A stretch of 64,000 nucleotides of DNA from Haematobia irritans (lineage: Eukaryota > Arthropoda > Insecta > Diptera > Muscidae). Position 1 is the first letter of the stretch. Each line of letters opens with the position of its first letter. Positions 11,654 through 22,870 of this stretch are shown piece by piece. The stretch lies in contig NC_134397.1 of assembly GCF_050003625.1 (NCBI RefSeq), positions 150,039,526 to 150,103,525 of the forward strand. The letters run 5' to 3'. Under the pieces are notes generated by a model. It ran no database searches, was not told where the DNA came from, and saw nothing but the letters and a program-made list of their open reading frames with translations. Made by a program: the position numbers and the translations under genes.

Positions 11654-12535
11654 CTTTAGGGTTAAGTTATTGCAGTGAAATTTGTGGTAAAAAAAAATTC
11701 AAAAGAAAACAATGAGTCCAATGAGCAAAATGTTTAACATGGAAAATATATGCAGTACACAAAACACACACAAATAAAATATGTCAACTAAGAGGATTTA
11801 TGGGGGGCGACTTTTTACAGTGGTTTCAAATGGATGTAATTAGAAAGGCAAAACAAAAGGGAGTTTAAATACTAAAGACAAATACATACAGGTTGCTCTA
11901 TTTTGCGGATTCTCGTCGGGGGCTATTACCCCGAGAGTAGATGCCGCTTGATAGAATCATATGTAGTCCTATACGTCTTATATGAAACTAAACCGCTCTT
12001 CTGACAGATTTATATTAGTGACAGTTTATTTTATTGTTTACAAGCTTCCAAAGCAATTTGATATAGTGCATTCAGAAATAAAGTTATTCGCTTTATATTT
12101 GCCTGGAAAACTACAAGGCAGGCACTAGACGTGGGAACACATAAACCTTGTTGACTACATATGAGAAAATTGGCCGGTCAGTGGCAAACTATGCAGCGCC
12201 AGTGCAAACTCCTCCAACAAGCGACATTCAGTGGAATAACATACTGACCCATTAGAACGCTGCCCTAAGCGATGCGACAGGGTGTCCCCGAGATACACCC
12301 CAGGATCGCCTTTATGTGGGGACCCCTGTGCGTAGACACAATTACATCTTGTCAAAGCGGTATTTACTGGGATGTTATCAGCATTACACAAGAGAACCTC
12401 TTGCACTGTGGCCACATTTGGTAGAATTTTACCCAAAATGGTAGATTGGTAGAATTCTTGAAGATTTAGTAGATTTTGCAAAATATTCTCCTCCCGCTAA
12501 GATGTACTTCAATTTTCATAATTTAAAAAAAAAAA
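11654..12535. other. Intron 4 sequence with an unassigned, higher-G+C segment
   Basis: Intron of the minus-strand gene. The part at 12110-12420 has a more balanced base composition than its surroundings, and a 108-codon minus-strand frame (12155-12481) that I do not recognise. A stretch near 12010-12060 is similar to 32960-33000, so it is probably repeat-derived. The right edge (12470-12490) matches the lead-in of the 29-bp array at 870-890. Confidence 0.45.
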
Positions 12536-13671
12536 GATTCTATTGAAATTAAAATGTTGAGAAAATTTTCTATAGAAATAAAATTTTGAGAAATTTTTCT
12601 ATAGAAAAAAAAAACTTTGACAAAATTTTCTATAGAAATAAAATTTTGACAAAATTTTTCTATAGAAATAAAATTTTGACAAAATTTTCTATTGAAATAA
12701 AATATTCACAAAATTTTCTATAGAAATAAAACTTTGACAAAATTTTTCTATAGAAATAAAATTTTGACAACATTTTTGCTATAGAAATAAAATTTTGAGT
12801 AAATCTTCTATTGAAAAAAAAATTTGAGAAAATTTTCTATTGAAATAAAATTTTGAGAAAATTTTCTATTGAAATAAAATTTTGAGAAAATTTTCTATTG
12901 AAACAATATTTCGACAAAATTTTCTGTAGAAAAAAATATTGTCAAAATTTTCTATAAAAATAAAATGTTGAAAAAATTTTCTATAGAAATAAAATTTTGA
13001 CAACATTTTTGCTATAGAAATAATATTTTGAGAAAATTTTCTATTGAAATAAACTTTTGAGAAAATTTTCTATAGAAATAATATTTTGACAAAATTTTCT
13101 ATTGAAATAAAATTTTCTCAAAATGTTCTATAGAAATAAATTTTTGACAAAACTTTCTATAGAAATAAAATATTGACTAAGTTGTCTATAGAAATAAAAT
13201 TTTGACAAAATGTTATACTGAAATAAAATTTTGACAAAATTTTCTATAGAAATAAAATTCTAACAAAATTTTCTATAGAAATAAAATTTTGACAAAATTT
13301 TCCATGGAAATACAATTTTAACAAAATTTTGTATAGAAATAAAATTTTGACAAAATTTTCTATGGAAATAAAATTTTGACAAAATTTTCGAAAGAAATTA
13401 AATTTTGACAAAATTTTCTATAGAAATTAAATTTTGACAAAATTTTCTATAAAAATAAAATTTTGACAAAATTTTCTATAATAATAAAATTTTGAGAAAA
13501 ATTTCTATAGAAGTTAAATTTTGACAAAATTTTCTGAAGGAATAAAAAATTGACAAAATTTTCTATAGAAATAAAAGTTTTCAAAATTTTCTATAGAAAT
13601 AAAATTTTGACAAAATTTTCTATAGAAATAAAATATTGACAAAATTTTCTATAGAAATAAATTTTTTTTTT
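12536..13671 (+). repeat. 29-bp minisatellite array (forward)
   Basis: About 39 copies of the 29-bp unit in intron 4 of the minus-strand gene. The array ends at the hammerhead-bearing element that follows. Confidence 0.95.
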
Positions 13672-14124
13672 CCATTTGTTTTGTTTTGTTATTGTTGGTT
13701 TTGTTCTTTAAGCATTGTTGTTGTTTTTTTTTATTTCAGCTTAAAACCATACATTGACTAAACTACAATTGTAGCTTAACCAACAGAGGAAAAGAATGTT
13801 TGTCAAATTTATTTGGGCAAAGCCCTATAGACTGCAAGATGGTTGGATGGACGCACGTTTCGGAATTACCACATTCCTCATCAGCATCCTCTACTTGCAG
13901 CAAAACTATCAACCAATTATCAGAATAAATTCAGGCAGTTTATTAAACCCAACAAAAACCACACTTGAACCCTCCGAAAAAAGGTTTTACATTGATAGCC
14001 GGCTTATGCCGAAATAAATTCGAAACAAACATATCTCTTTTCCTATGCCACTGTCAAATCATCGATTTGAATTCACATGGCTGGGTTTATTTTGAGCGTG
14101 CCTCCTCTTCTTTTTCCAAATAGA
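13672..14124 (-). mobile_element. Array-embedded foldback-type element carrying a hammerhead motif (copy 1)
   Basis: The left arm contains TTATTTCAGCTTAAAACC, CATACATTGACTAAACTAC and CTTAACCAACAGAGG, the inverse of arms found in the other copies. Then comes the complement of a hammerhead ribozyme (13832-13900), followed by a tail through CCGGCTTATGCCGAAATAAA. The right inverted arm is absent from this copy. The 29-bp array resumes at about 14125. The frame at 13796-14017 is not a gene: it overlaps the ribozyme. Confidence 0.75.
13832..13900 (-). ncRNA. Hammerhead ribozyme, type I, short stem III (copy 1)
   Basis: Read on the minus strand, every conserved hammerhead element is present. Stem I outer strand CTGCAAG and inner strand GGATG lead into the core CTGATGA. 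Stem II is GGAAT/ATTCC with loop GTGGTA, then GAAA. Stem III has two pairs (A-U and C-G) closed by loop GTGC, then cleavage triplet GTC. The stem I return strands are CATCC and CTTGCAG. Predicted self-cleavage lies between 13850 and 13849. The sequence is identical to the copies at 20293 and 21444. Activity is inferred, not shown. Confidence 0.88.
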
Positions 14125-15818
14125 AAATTTTATTTCTATAGAAATAAAATTTTGACAAAACTTTCTATAGAAATAACATTTTTACTAAGTTGTCTATATG
14201 TTTCACAAAATGTTCTATAGAAATAAAGTTTTGATAAAACTTTCTATAGAAATAAAATTTTGACTAAGTTGTCTATAGAATTAAAATTTTGACAAAATTT
14301 TCCATAGATATAAAATTCTGACAAAATTTCCTTTAGAAATAAAATTTTGACAAAATGTTTCTATAGAAGTAAAAATTTTGACAAAATTTTCTTTAGAAAT
14401 AAAATTTTGACAAATTTTCTATAGAAATAAAATCTTGACAAATTTTCTATAGAAATAAAATTTTGACAAAATTTTCTATAGAAATAAAATTTTGCCAAAA
14501 TTTTCTATAAAAGTAAAATTTCGCCAAAATTTTCTATAGAAATAATATTTTGACAAAATTTTCTATCGAAATAAAAATTTAACAAAATTTTCTATACAAA
14601 TAACATTTTGTCAAACTTTTCTATGCAAATAAAATTTCGATAAAATTTTCTATAGAAATAAAATTTTCTATAGAAATAAAATTCTAACAAAATTTTCTAT
14701 AGAAATAAAATTTTGACAAAATTTTCCATGGAAATAAAATGTTGACAAAATTTTGTATAGAAATAAAATTTTGACAAAATTTTCTATGGAAATAAAATTT
14801 TGACAAAATTTTCGAAATAAATTCAATTTAAAAATAAAATTTTGACAAAATTTTCTATAGAAATAAAATTTTGACAAATTTTCTATAGAAATAAAATCTT
14901 GACAAATTTTCTATAGAAATAAAATTTTGACAAAATTTTCTGTAGAAATAAAATTTTGACAAAATTTTCTATAAAAGTAAAATTTCGCCAACATTTGCTA
15001 TAAAAAAAAAATTTTGACAAATTTTTCTATCGAAATAAAAATTTGACAAAATTTTCTATACAAATAACATTTTGTCAAACTTTTCTATGCAAATAAAATT
15101 TCGACAAAATTTTCTATAGAAATAAAATTTTCTATAGAAATAAAATTCTAACAAAATTTTCTATAGAAATAAAATTTTGACAAAATTTTCCATGGAAATA
15201 AAATGTTGACAAAATTTTGTATAGAAATAAAATTTTGACAAAATTTTCTATGGAAATAAAATTTTGACAAAATTTTCGAAAGAAATTAAATTTAGAAATA
15301 AAATTTTGACAAAATTTTTCTATAGAAATAAAAATTTTGACAAAATTTTCTATAGAAATAAAATTTTGACAAATTTTCTATAGAAATAAAATCTTGACAA
15401 ATTTTCTATAGAAATAAAATTTTGACAAAATTTTCTGTAGAAATAAAATTTTGACAAAATTTTCTATAAAAGTAAAATTTCGCCAAAATTTTCTATTGAA
15501 ATAAAATTTTGACAAAATTTTCTATCGAAATAAAAATTTGACAAAATTTTCTATACAAATAAGATTTTGTCAAACTTTTCTATGCAAATAAAATTTCGAC
15601 AAAATTTTCTATAGAAATAAAATTTTGACAAAATTTTCTACAGAAATAAAATTTTGACAAAATTTTCTATAGAAATAAAGTTTTAATAAAGTTTTCTATA
15701 GAAATAAAATTTTGAGAAAATTTGTCATAAAAACAAAAATTTGCAAAATTTTTCATTGAAATAAAATTTTGACAAAATTTTCTATAGAAATAAATTTATT
15801 TCTATAGAAATAAAAGTG
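14125..15818 (+). repeat. 29-bp minisatellite array with a higher-order period near 480 bp
   Basis: About 58 units. A marker variant (CTATACAAATAACATTTTG then TCAAACTTTTCTATGC) recurs at about 14590, 15057 and 15545, so blocks of roughly 16-17 units have been duplicated together. It ends at GAAATAAAAGTGGCAATTTCG. Confidence 0.95.
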
Positions 15819-16266
15819 GCAATTTCGTGCAGCGTGTGATGACTTTATCGGACGTGCTACCGATAGTCAATCGTAACAAATCTATACTAATTCTAAAACT
15901 AGATTTATTTCTAAAACTAGATTATTTTCCCCTTTTTACGAATTTCTACTTGACTCCAATATGAATATTGAACCTATGTGGTTCCTTATATTTTTGATCC
16001 ACCCTTTCGACTTTACTTTTTAGAAGGCTAACACTATTCATGAATGCCGCTTTTGCTTGCATATATTTTGTTTTAGTTTTCACGAAAATGGTGAGTTTGT
16101 TGTTTTCTCATATGAAACCACTGTACTGTAGAATTTGAAGCCAAAAGCAAAAGAAGTAGAAAGGAAAACACTGCATCGTTATAGTAAAATACATTGCATT
16201 GTTAAATAAAGCAAACAATTCTTTTTACTTATTAGTATGCATTATTTATGTGAACAGCGTATTTAC
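15819..16266. other. Intron 4, unique sequence
   Basis: Intron of the minus-strand gene between the array and exon 4. No recognisable feature. Confidence 0.5.
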
Positions 16267-16376
16267 CTGATCCCGAAAGTCACTACGCCAACCAGCAATG
16301 AAATGTGGGGCATTTGGTCCAAATAAAGCACCCAGGAATATTCGTTCAAAAGTTTTTTCGCATGCATAAATCTCCT
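16267..16376 (-). CDS. Unrecognised multi-exon gene, exon 4
   Basis: Minus-strand exon encoding about residues 107-143: EIYACEKTFERIFLGALFG then PNAPHFIAGWRSDFRDQ. The acceptor is TTACTTTCAG at 16377-16386 and the donor GTAAAT at 16266-16261. Taking one base from exon 3, its 110 bp give 37 whole codons and leave phase 0, exactly as exon 5 requires. The aromatic- and acid-rich, non-repetitive composition is unlike the surrounding repeats. I recognise no domain. Confidence 0.82.
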
Positions 16377-17119
16377 CTGAAAGTAAAGATAAGAAACAAC
16401 AATATCCGAATAAATTTGTATACATGATGGGTAAGAATTTAGAATAAATCTTCTTTGAAAATTTTTTTATATATATATGATGAAAATATGTTTAAGATTT
16501 TAATGCTAAAAGAAAAACATCAAACATATGAAAACTACAATATTAAATTCATTAATGCACCCGCAGTAATCAACATAAAAATTAATTGCTATAGCGTAGT
16601 AAAACGTATGGTATAGTGGAGCGTATGATAATTATTATTTCATTTGCATACCCTGACGTATACGCATTAAATCGCCTGGAAATACTCATACGCTATGAGG
16701 GCTCGCAAACATTGTCGAATAAATTGCGGCATAAAAGCTCATTAGTTGAAGCTTGGAAAACATGGCCAACTACAAATACGCATATATAAGTCGACAAATA
16801 AAATGAATGAGTTTGTTAATATATATCTGCTATAATTTACACTTCTATTCACATAGTGAAACAAGAATTTAATTCTTAAGCTCATATATAGTCAATGCAA
16901 TATAAGCGAAGAGTAAATGGTTTAGTAATGAAATAAATTTTTTTATGTACTATTTCGGAACTAGGATCAAGATAGGATACATTTGTTCGTGTTAGAAATG
17001 ATCTAACATTTTCTCATTAACAAATTATTTAATATTTTCTCAAATAGCAATACATTCTTTAACGAAAAACTTAGGTCAGAGTTATGTTCCATTAATTATT
17101 GCGAGATATTGGAGTCATA
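16377..17119. other. Intron 3, unique A/T-rich sequence
   Basis: Part of the 8.4-kb intron between exons 4 and 3 of the minus-strand gene. No recognised feature. Confidence 0.5.
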
Positions 17120-17655
17120 AAGGGTGATACGGTCAAAATTTAGTCAATATAAACTTGACGTATTTCTTTCAATTTTGCATTTAAAAAACCTGAATACCCC
17201 TCATTTTGAAGGTGTGTGTGTGTAGAATGTTGCTCCTATTTTGATTTTGGAATTCACTCTTTAGTTGTCAAAATGCCGTCCAAGCAAGAAGAGCAGCGTA
17301 TCAAAATTTTGCTCGCGCATCGCGAAAATCCGAGCTACTCGCACGCAAAGCTGGCAAAATCGCTAAAAGTGTTTAAAGTGTTTGGGGAACGTTTGTCGAC
17401 AGCCAGGAAGTCTGGATCGGGGGGAAATCGAAAACCTGAAGCCGCTGAGACGACAAAGAGAGTTACCGGTAGTTTCAAGCGAAACCCTAACCTCTCTCTC
17501 CGAGATGCCGCAAATAAGCTGGGTGTATCGTCTACAACCGTGCATCAAGCCAAAAAACGAGCCGGACTATCGACTTACAAGAAGGTAGTGACTCCAAATC
17601 GCGATGATAAACAAAATACGACGGCCAAAGCGTCGACGACAAAATACGACGGCCA
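17120..17655 (+). pseudogene. 5' half of a DD37E Tc1/mariner element
   Basis: It begins at the inverted end AAGGGTGATACGGTCAAAAT after TA (17118-17119). The frame from ATG 17273 gives MPSKQEEQRIKILLAHREN and the second helix-turn-helix (SLRDAANKLGVSSTTVHQAKK). About nine residues of the first helix-turn-helix are deleted (LAKSLKV joins directly to FKVFGER). The catalytic half and the other end are missing. The sequence passes at about 17655 into the 153-bp tandem units of a Helentron-like element. At the junction AAAATACGACGGCCA is present twice, about 28 bp apart. This is the second copy of the element at 7034-8326, in opposite orientation. Confidence 0.85.
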
Positions 17656-18664
17656 TGTTTCGGTATAGCGCACATATAGCCCGATCTACTGATGCGATTT
17701 CTTGCAATCCTTGAAACGTCAAATTTTATCCAGTTTGCTCTAAATTGGAAATTTTTGGCCTACACATAAATGTTGCGAAAATTGAGTGTATCGGTCCATG
17801 TTATGATATTTCCGTCATATAAATCGATCTCTCAATTTCACCCCTTGAGCGTCTAGACATCCCAAATTTTTATACGTTTTACCTGAAACTCAAAATCTAG
17901 AGCTATGTGGGGCGCATTGATCCACATTTTGACATAACCTCATATAGACCGATCTCCCGATTTGACTTCTGGAGCTTCTATGCACCGCAATTTTTACCCG
18001 ATCTGCCGGAAATTCAAAATATAGAGTTATTTTAGGTTTATAGTCGGATATGGTGTGAATCGGTTCATGTTTTGGTATATATCCCATATAAACTGATCTC
18101 CCGTTTTGACTCCTTAACCTTTTAGACATCACAGTTTTTACCCGATTTTTCTGGAATTCGAAATATTCTGTTTAGCGGTATTTTAGGTCCATTAGATTAT
18201 ATTATCCCACCTCAGTAATGCTGGTGACATTTCTGAGTGTTTGAAAGCTTCTCTAAGTGGTATCACTGCAATGTCGAACGCCGTTCGGACTCGGATATAA
18301 AAAGGAGGTCCCTTGTCATGGAGCTTAACATGGAATCGGACAGCACTCAGTGATAAGAGAGAAGTTCACCATTGTGGTATCACAATGGACTGAATAGTCT
18401 AAGTTAGCCCGAAATATCGGGCTGCCACTATATTCAGCCTAATCTAACCTTTAGTTCCATTAATATGTGTGACCAATATGGCTTGTATTGGGCAATGTTT
18501 TGGTATATATGTTTGCTTGACAGGGTGTCTGTCATCAAATTCACCCGAAATTTTATATATTTTCAAATAACCCGACGAAGAGTTTTCAAAGGAAACAATT
18601 ATATTTGATTCATAGTTTGGGGGGGAAGATTCGGCCCGGCATTCTTAAGTCCGTATTTACTTAT
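17656..18664 (+). mobile_element. Helentron-like element (type 2), 5' truncated
   Basis: Several diverged 153-bp units of the type seen at 8327-9660 (CGATCTCCCGATTTGACTTC cores). They are followed by the 3' end with a degraded hairpin (GATTCGGCCCGGC) and TATTTACTTATT at 18664. The 5' half is missing and replaced by the DD37E fragment. A SINE is inserted at 18195-18449. Confidence 0.75.
18195..18449 (+). mobile_element. tRNA-derived SINE, 5' truncated, with target-site duplication
   Basis: Body from ATCCCACCTCAGTAATGCTGG to the tail near AATCTAACC, in plus orientation and lacking the tRNA-like head. It is flanked by TTTAGGTCCATTA (18182-18194) and TTTAGTTCCATTA (18450-18462), a 13-bp duplication with one mismatch. 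That is the mark of LINE-mediated insertion, here into the Helentron-like element. Confidence 0.85.
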
Positions 18665-18729
18665 TTTAATATTTTTAATGCCATTTTGCAAAAGCAAATA
18701 ATGTCGGAAATCTCATGTAATTTCAAAAT

Positions 18730-19210
18730 CACTGTATACCTGTTCGAATTGGATACCTTTGGTACAAATTATGGCCTTCACATGACCGACAAAGCCAAGG
18801 CACTCTGCACGAAATTGACTCTGTGGCATTTTGTCCCATTAGCGCTATTTTGAAATTGTCGAAACTATGGTATTTTTAATGCCAACTTTGCTCTTCAAAA
18901 TTCCAAAGGCCTTACTCTTCGCAATGGCCCTTACGGCGGCTCATGCCATTCAAATCACCGGCGCCTAAGTTGGCCTATTGGCCAATAGAAGGATCCCACC
19001 GTCCATGAATATAGGGGAACAATCATTAGATACCACAATTAACATCGGCGCTGACCATCGAAGGTGTAAATATTTTTTTGTGACTTCACAAGCTGCTCAA
19101 TTTGGAATGACATCTCATTGGAGAAAATCAAATTCTGTCACTGGCCACTTTCGTGCAAGTGAAGCAACTTCTTGGCTCTTTCCAGGCTAGCTCGCATCGA
19201 TGAGCTCTTG
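18730..19210 (-). pseudogene. Decayed Tc1/mariner-superfamily transposase (DD41D-like)
   Basis: Minus-strand reading gives RASLERAKKLLHLHESGQ, a stop, then QNLIFSNEMSFQIEQLV. This resembles the first catalytic block of the transposase group with ...NLVFSDEKxFxIEQ, with the Asp changed to Asn. Further downstream MPQSQFRAECLGFVGHVKAI resembles the C-terminal PQ..IRAACDSFVGRLKAI block. Stops and shifts throughout. A C-terminal piece of the same family lies at 25196-25450. The DD41D assignment is tentative. Confidence 0.6.
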
Positions 19211-20067
19211 TACTCTTTCGTACTTCTATGACTTTAGTCCAAGCTTATCTATCATTTTCATTCTAAACTTACAAACAAGTTTTCTACCACTACGGCGTAT
19301 AAACCAGGTCTTAACTTCAAATGTTCTTGCCCATTTAATTTATCTGCTAAATATGCTGTCAATCCGAAATGGCATATATAGCAAACATCTATACCAACAT
19401 CAAATATGCTTAACTTAGAAAAAAATGAAGAATATAACGTTTATTTTGTTATTAGACGACGTATGCATTACCAATGAAAATTGTATTTTCTTTACTGAGG
19501 CATGAAACATATCATACAACAAATTAAATGGCTGCTAAAACTCGAAACATCTTCCCTGTAGATTTGCGTTCATATTTACCATAAATTTTCGACGCATGAA
19601 TGTGAAAAAATATTTGCATTATTTCTCAATCTAATTTCCCACTTGTTGGAAAGCACTTCTCTTCTATGGTATTCAGAATTAAGTTTTTTTTTTTTTGGCA
19701 CCAAAACTTCACAGAAATAAAATAAGACATACAAAAAACAAAATCATAGCAATAATAAATTTCTTTTTTGGAACTCTTATAACAGTAGTAAGCTTTTAGA
19801 ATTTCTCTCCAAATTGTTACTAAATGAAATTAAATTAATATGTTGTATACATTAGGGAGACATGCAAAATTGTTGCTAATTTTGCGATCCGAAATTTAAG
19901 TTCCAAGTGTGCAAAAATCGAAAACCACTAAGGCTGGTAGACACATTCCAAATAAAGATTTTTAAGAATTGTAACAAAACACCAAAATGTTTTTTAAAGG
20001 CAATTCTAATAATTCTTAAAATTTCAACTTTACAAACGTTTCACTATAACAGTGTAGGCAAAAATTA
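19211..20067. other. Intron 3, unique sequence
   Basis: A/T-rich, no supported exon or repeat. The 72-codon plus frame at 19200-19418 has no recognised motif. Confidence 0.45.
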
Positions 20068-20189
20068 AATTTTGACAAAATTATCTGTATGAATAAAAAA
20101 TTGACAAAATTTTCTATAGAAATTAAATTTTGACAAATTTTTCTATAGAACCAAATTTTGATAAAATTTTCTATAGAAATAAAATATTG
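20068..20189 (+). repeat. 29-bp minisatellite array (short)
   Basis: About four units of the 29-bp repeat immediately left of hammerhead element copy 2. Confidence 0.9.
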
Positions 20190-20478
20190 TTGGTTTTATT
20201 CTTTAAACATTGTTGTTGTTTTTTTATTTCAGCTTAAAACCATACATTGACTAAATGCCTGAATTTATTCTGATAATTGGTTGATAGTTTTGCTGCAAGT
20301 AGAGGATGCTGATGAGGAATGTGGTAATTCCGAAACGTGCGTCCATCCAACCATCTTGCAGTCTATAGGGCTTTGCCCAAATAAATTTGACAAACATTAT
20401 TTTCCTCTGTTGGTTAAACTACACTTGTAGTTTAGTAAATATATGGTTTTAAGCTGAAATAAAAAAACAACAACAATA
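20190..20478 (+). mobile_element. Array-embedded foldback element with hammerhead (copy 2)
   Basis: It has inverted arms. The left arm (TTATTTCAGCTTAAAACCAT near 20222) is mirrored by the right arm (ATGGTTTTAAGCTGAAATAA near 20445). The hammerhead (20293-20361) and a GGGC-TTT-GCCC hairpin lie between them. It is embedded in forward 29-bp arrays. Its right portion together with the following array is repeated 1151 bp downstream as copy 3. Confidence 0.8.
20293..20361 (+). ncRNA. Hammerhead ribozyme, type I, short stem III (copy 2)
   Basis: Stem I CTGCAAG...GGATG pairs with CATCC...CTTGCAG (7 and 5 pairs around an internal loop that could make the usual contact with loop II). The core is CTGATGA. 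Stem II GGAAT/ATTCC, loop GTGGTA, has the required G-C closing pair. GAAA is followed by the two-pair stem III with loop GTGC and the GTC triplet. Predicted cleavage lies between 20343 and 20344. Short stem III is typical of hammerheads in Penelope-like retroelements and retrozymes (known); this copy's parent element is not identified. Confidence 0.9.
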
Positions 20479-21430
20479 AAATAAAATGTTCACAAAAAAT
20501 TCTATAGAAAAAAATTTTCTGTAGAAATAAAAAATTGACAAAATTTTCTATAGAAATAAAATTTTGAAAAAAACTTTCTCTAGAAATAAAATTTTGACAA
20601 AATTTTCTCTAGAAAAAAAATGTTGACAAAATTTTCTATAGAAATAACATTTTGACAAAATTTTCTATAGAAATAAAAATTTGACAAAATTTTCTATAGA
20701 AATAAAGTTTTGACAAAAATTTTCTTAGAAATAAAATTTTGACAACATTTTCTACAGAAATAAAATTTTGACAAAATTTTCTATAGAGTAAAATTTTTGT
20801 CAAAATTTTCTATAGAAATAACATTTTCTATAGAAATAATTTTCTATAGAAATAAAATTTTGACAAAACTTTCTACCGAAATAAAATTTTGGCCAAATTT
20901 TTTATAGAAATTAAATTTTGACAACATTTTCTATAGAAATTAAATTTTGAAAAATTTTTCTATAGAAATAAAATTTTGACAAAATTTTTCTATAGAAATA
21001 AAATTTTGACAAAATTTTCTATAGAAATAAAATTTTGACAAAATTTTCTATAGAAATAAAATTTAGACAAAATTTTCTATAAAAATAAAATTTTGACAAA
21101 ATTTTCAATAGAAATAAAATTTTGACAAAATTTTCTATAAAAATAAAATTTTGACAAAATTTTCTACTTAAATAAAATTTTGGAAAAATTTTTTATGGAA
21201 ATCAAATTTTGACAAAATTTTCCATGGAAATAAAATTTTAACAAATTTGTACAGAAATAACATTTCGACAAAATTTTCTATCGAAATAAAATATTGACAA
21301 ATATTTCTATAATAATAAAATTTTGACAAAATTTTCTACAGAAATAAAATTTTGAAAAAATTTTCTATAGAAATGACATTTTGACAAAATTTTCTATAGA
21401 AATAAAATTTTCTATTATAATAAAATTTTG
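20479..21430 (+). repeat. 29-bp minisatellite array (forward)
   Basis: About 33 units. Variants such as TTTTTATGGAAAT and TTTGTACAGAAATAAC recur in the same order in the following array, showing that array and ribozyme element were duplicated together. Confidence 0.95.
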
Positions 21431-21634
21431 GTTGATAGTTTTGCTGCAAGTAGAGGATGCTGATGAGGAATGTGGTAATTCCGAAACGTGCGTCCATCCA
21501 ACCATCTTGCAGTCTATAGGGCTTTGCCCAAATAAATTTGACAAACATTATTTTCCTCTGTTGGTTAAACTACACTTGTAGTTTAGTAAATATATGGTTT
21601 TAAGCTGAAATAAAAAAATAACAACAATAAAATA
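21431..21634 (+). mobile_element. Array-embedded element with hammerhead (copy 3), left arm missing
   Basis: It starts abruptly at GTTGATAGTTTTG, contains the hammerhead (21444-21512), and keeps the right arm with CCTCTGTTGGTTAAACTAC and TTTTAAGCTGAAATAA. It is nearly identical to copy 2 from the ribozyme to the arm end. Confidence 0.8.
21444..21512 (+). ncRNA. Hammerhead ribozyme, type I, short stem III (copy 3)
   Basis: The same 69 nt as copies 1 and 2, with all core residues and stems intact. Predicted cleavage lies between 21494 and 21495. It is in tandem with copy 2 on the same strand at exactly 1151 bp. Confidence 0.9.
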
Positions 21635-22870
21635 AAATGTTCACAAAAAATTCTATAGAAAAAAATTTTCTGTAGAAATAAAAAATTGACAAAATTTTCT
21701 ATAGAAATAAAATTTTGAAAAAATTTTCTCTAGAAATAAAATTTTGAAAAAATTTTCTATAGAAATAACATTTCGACAAAATTTTCTATGGAAATAAAAA
21801 TTTGACAAAATTTTCTATAGAAAATAATAAAGTTCTGACAAACATTTTCTTAGAAATAAAATTTTGACAACATTTTCTACAGAAATAAAATTTTGACAAA
21901 ATTTTCTATAGAAGTAAAATTTTTGTCAAAATTTTCTACATAAATAAAATTTTGGCCAAATTTTTTATGGAAATAAAATTTTGACAAAATTTTCCATGGA
22001 AATAAAATTTTAACAAAATTTGTACAGAAATAACATTTTGACAAAATTTTCTATAGAAATAAAATTTTGACAAATATTTCTATAATAATAAAATGTTAAC
22101 AAAATTTTCTACAGAAATAAAATTTTGAAAAAATTTTCTATAGAAATAACATTTTGACAAAATTTCCTATAGAAATAAAATTTTCTATAATAATAAAATT
22201 TTGACAAAATTTTCTATAGAAATAAAATGTTGACAAAATTTTCAATGGAAATTAAATTTTGACAACTATTTCTATAATAATAAAATTTTGACAAAATTTT
22301 CTATAGAAATAAAATGTTGGCAAAATTTTCTACAGAAATAAAATTTTGACAAAATTTTCTACAGAAATAAAATTGTGACAAGTTTTTCTATAGAAATAAA
22401 ATTTTGACAACATTTTCTATAGAAATAAAAATTTGACAAAATTTTCTATATATATTAAATTTTGACAAAATTTTCTATAGATATTAAATTTTGACAAAAT
22501 TTTCTATAAATATTAAATTTTGACAAAATTGTCTATACAAATAAAATTTTGACAAAATTGTCTATACAAATAAAATTTTGACAAAATTTTTTATTAAAAT
22601 AAAATTTTGACAAAATTTTTAACAGAAATAAAATTTTGACAAAATCTTCTACAGAAATAAAATTTTGACAAAATTTTGAAATAAAATTTTGACAAAATTT
22701 TCTATAGAAAAAAAATTTTGACAAAATTTTCTATAGAAATAAAATTTTGATAAAACTTTTCATGGAAATACAATTTTGACAAATATTTCCATGGAAATAA
22801 AATTTTGACAAATTTTTCTATAAAAATTAAATTTTTGACAAAATTTTCTGTAGGAATAAAATGTTGGGAA
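21635..22870 (+). repeat. 29-bp minisatellite array (forward)
   Basis: About 42 units. The left half is homologous to 20479-21430. It ends at AAAATGTTGGGAAAATTTCAC. Confidence 0.95.

Noticed and set aside
13796..14017. 73-codon frame MFVKFIWAKPYRLQDGW... conserved in three copies
   Set aside because: Its conservation is explained by the ribozyme and element arm it overlaps; other copies are truncated or run into array sequence.
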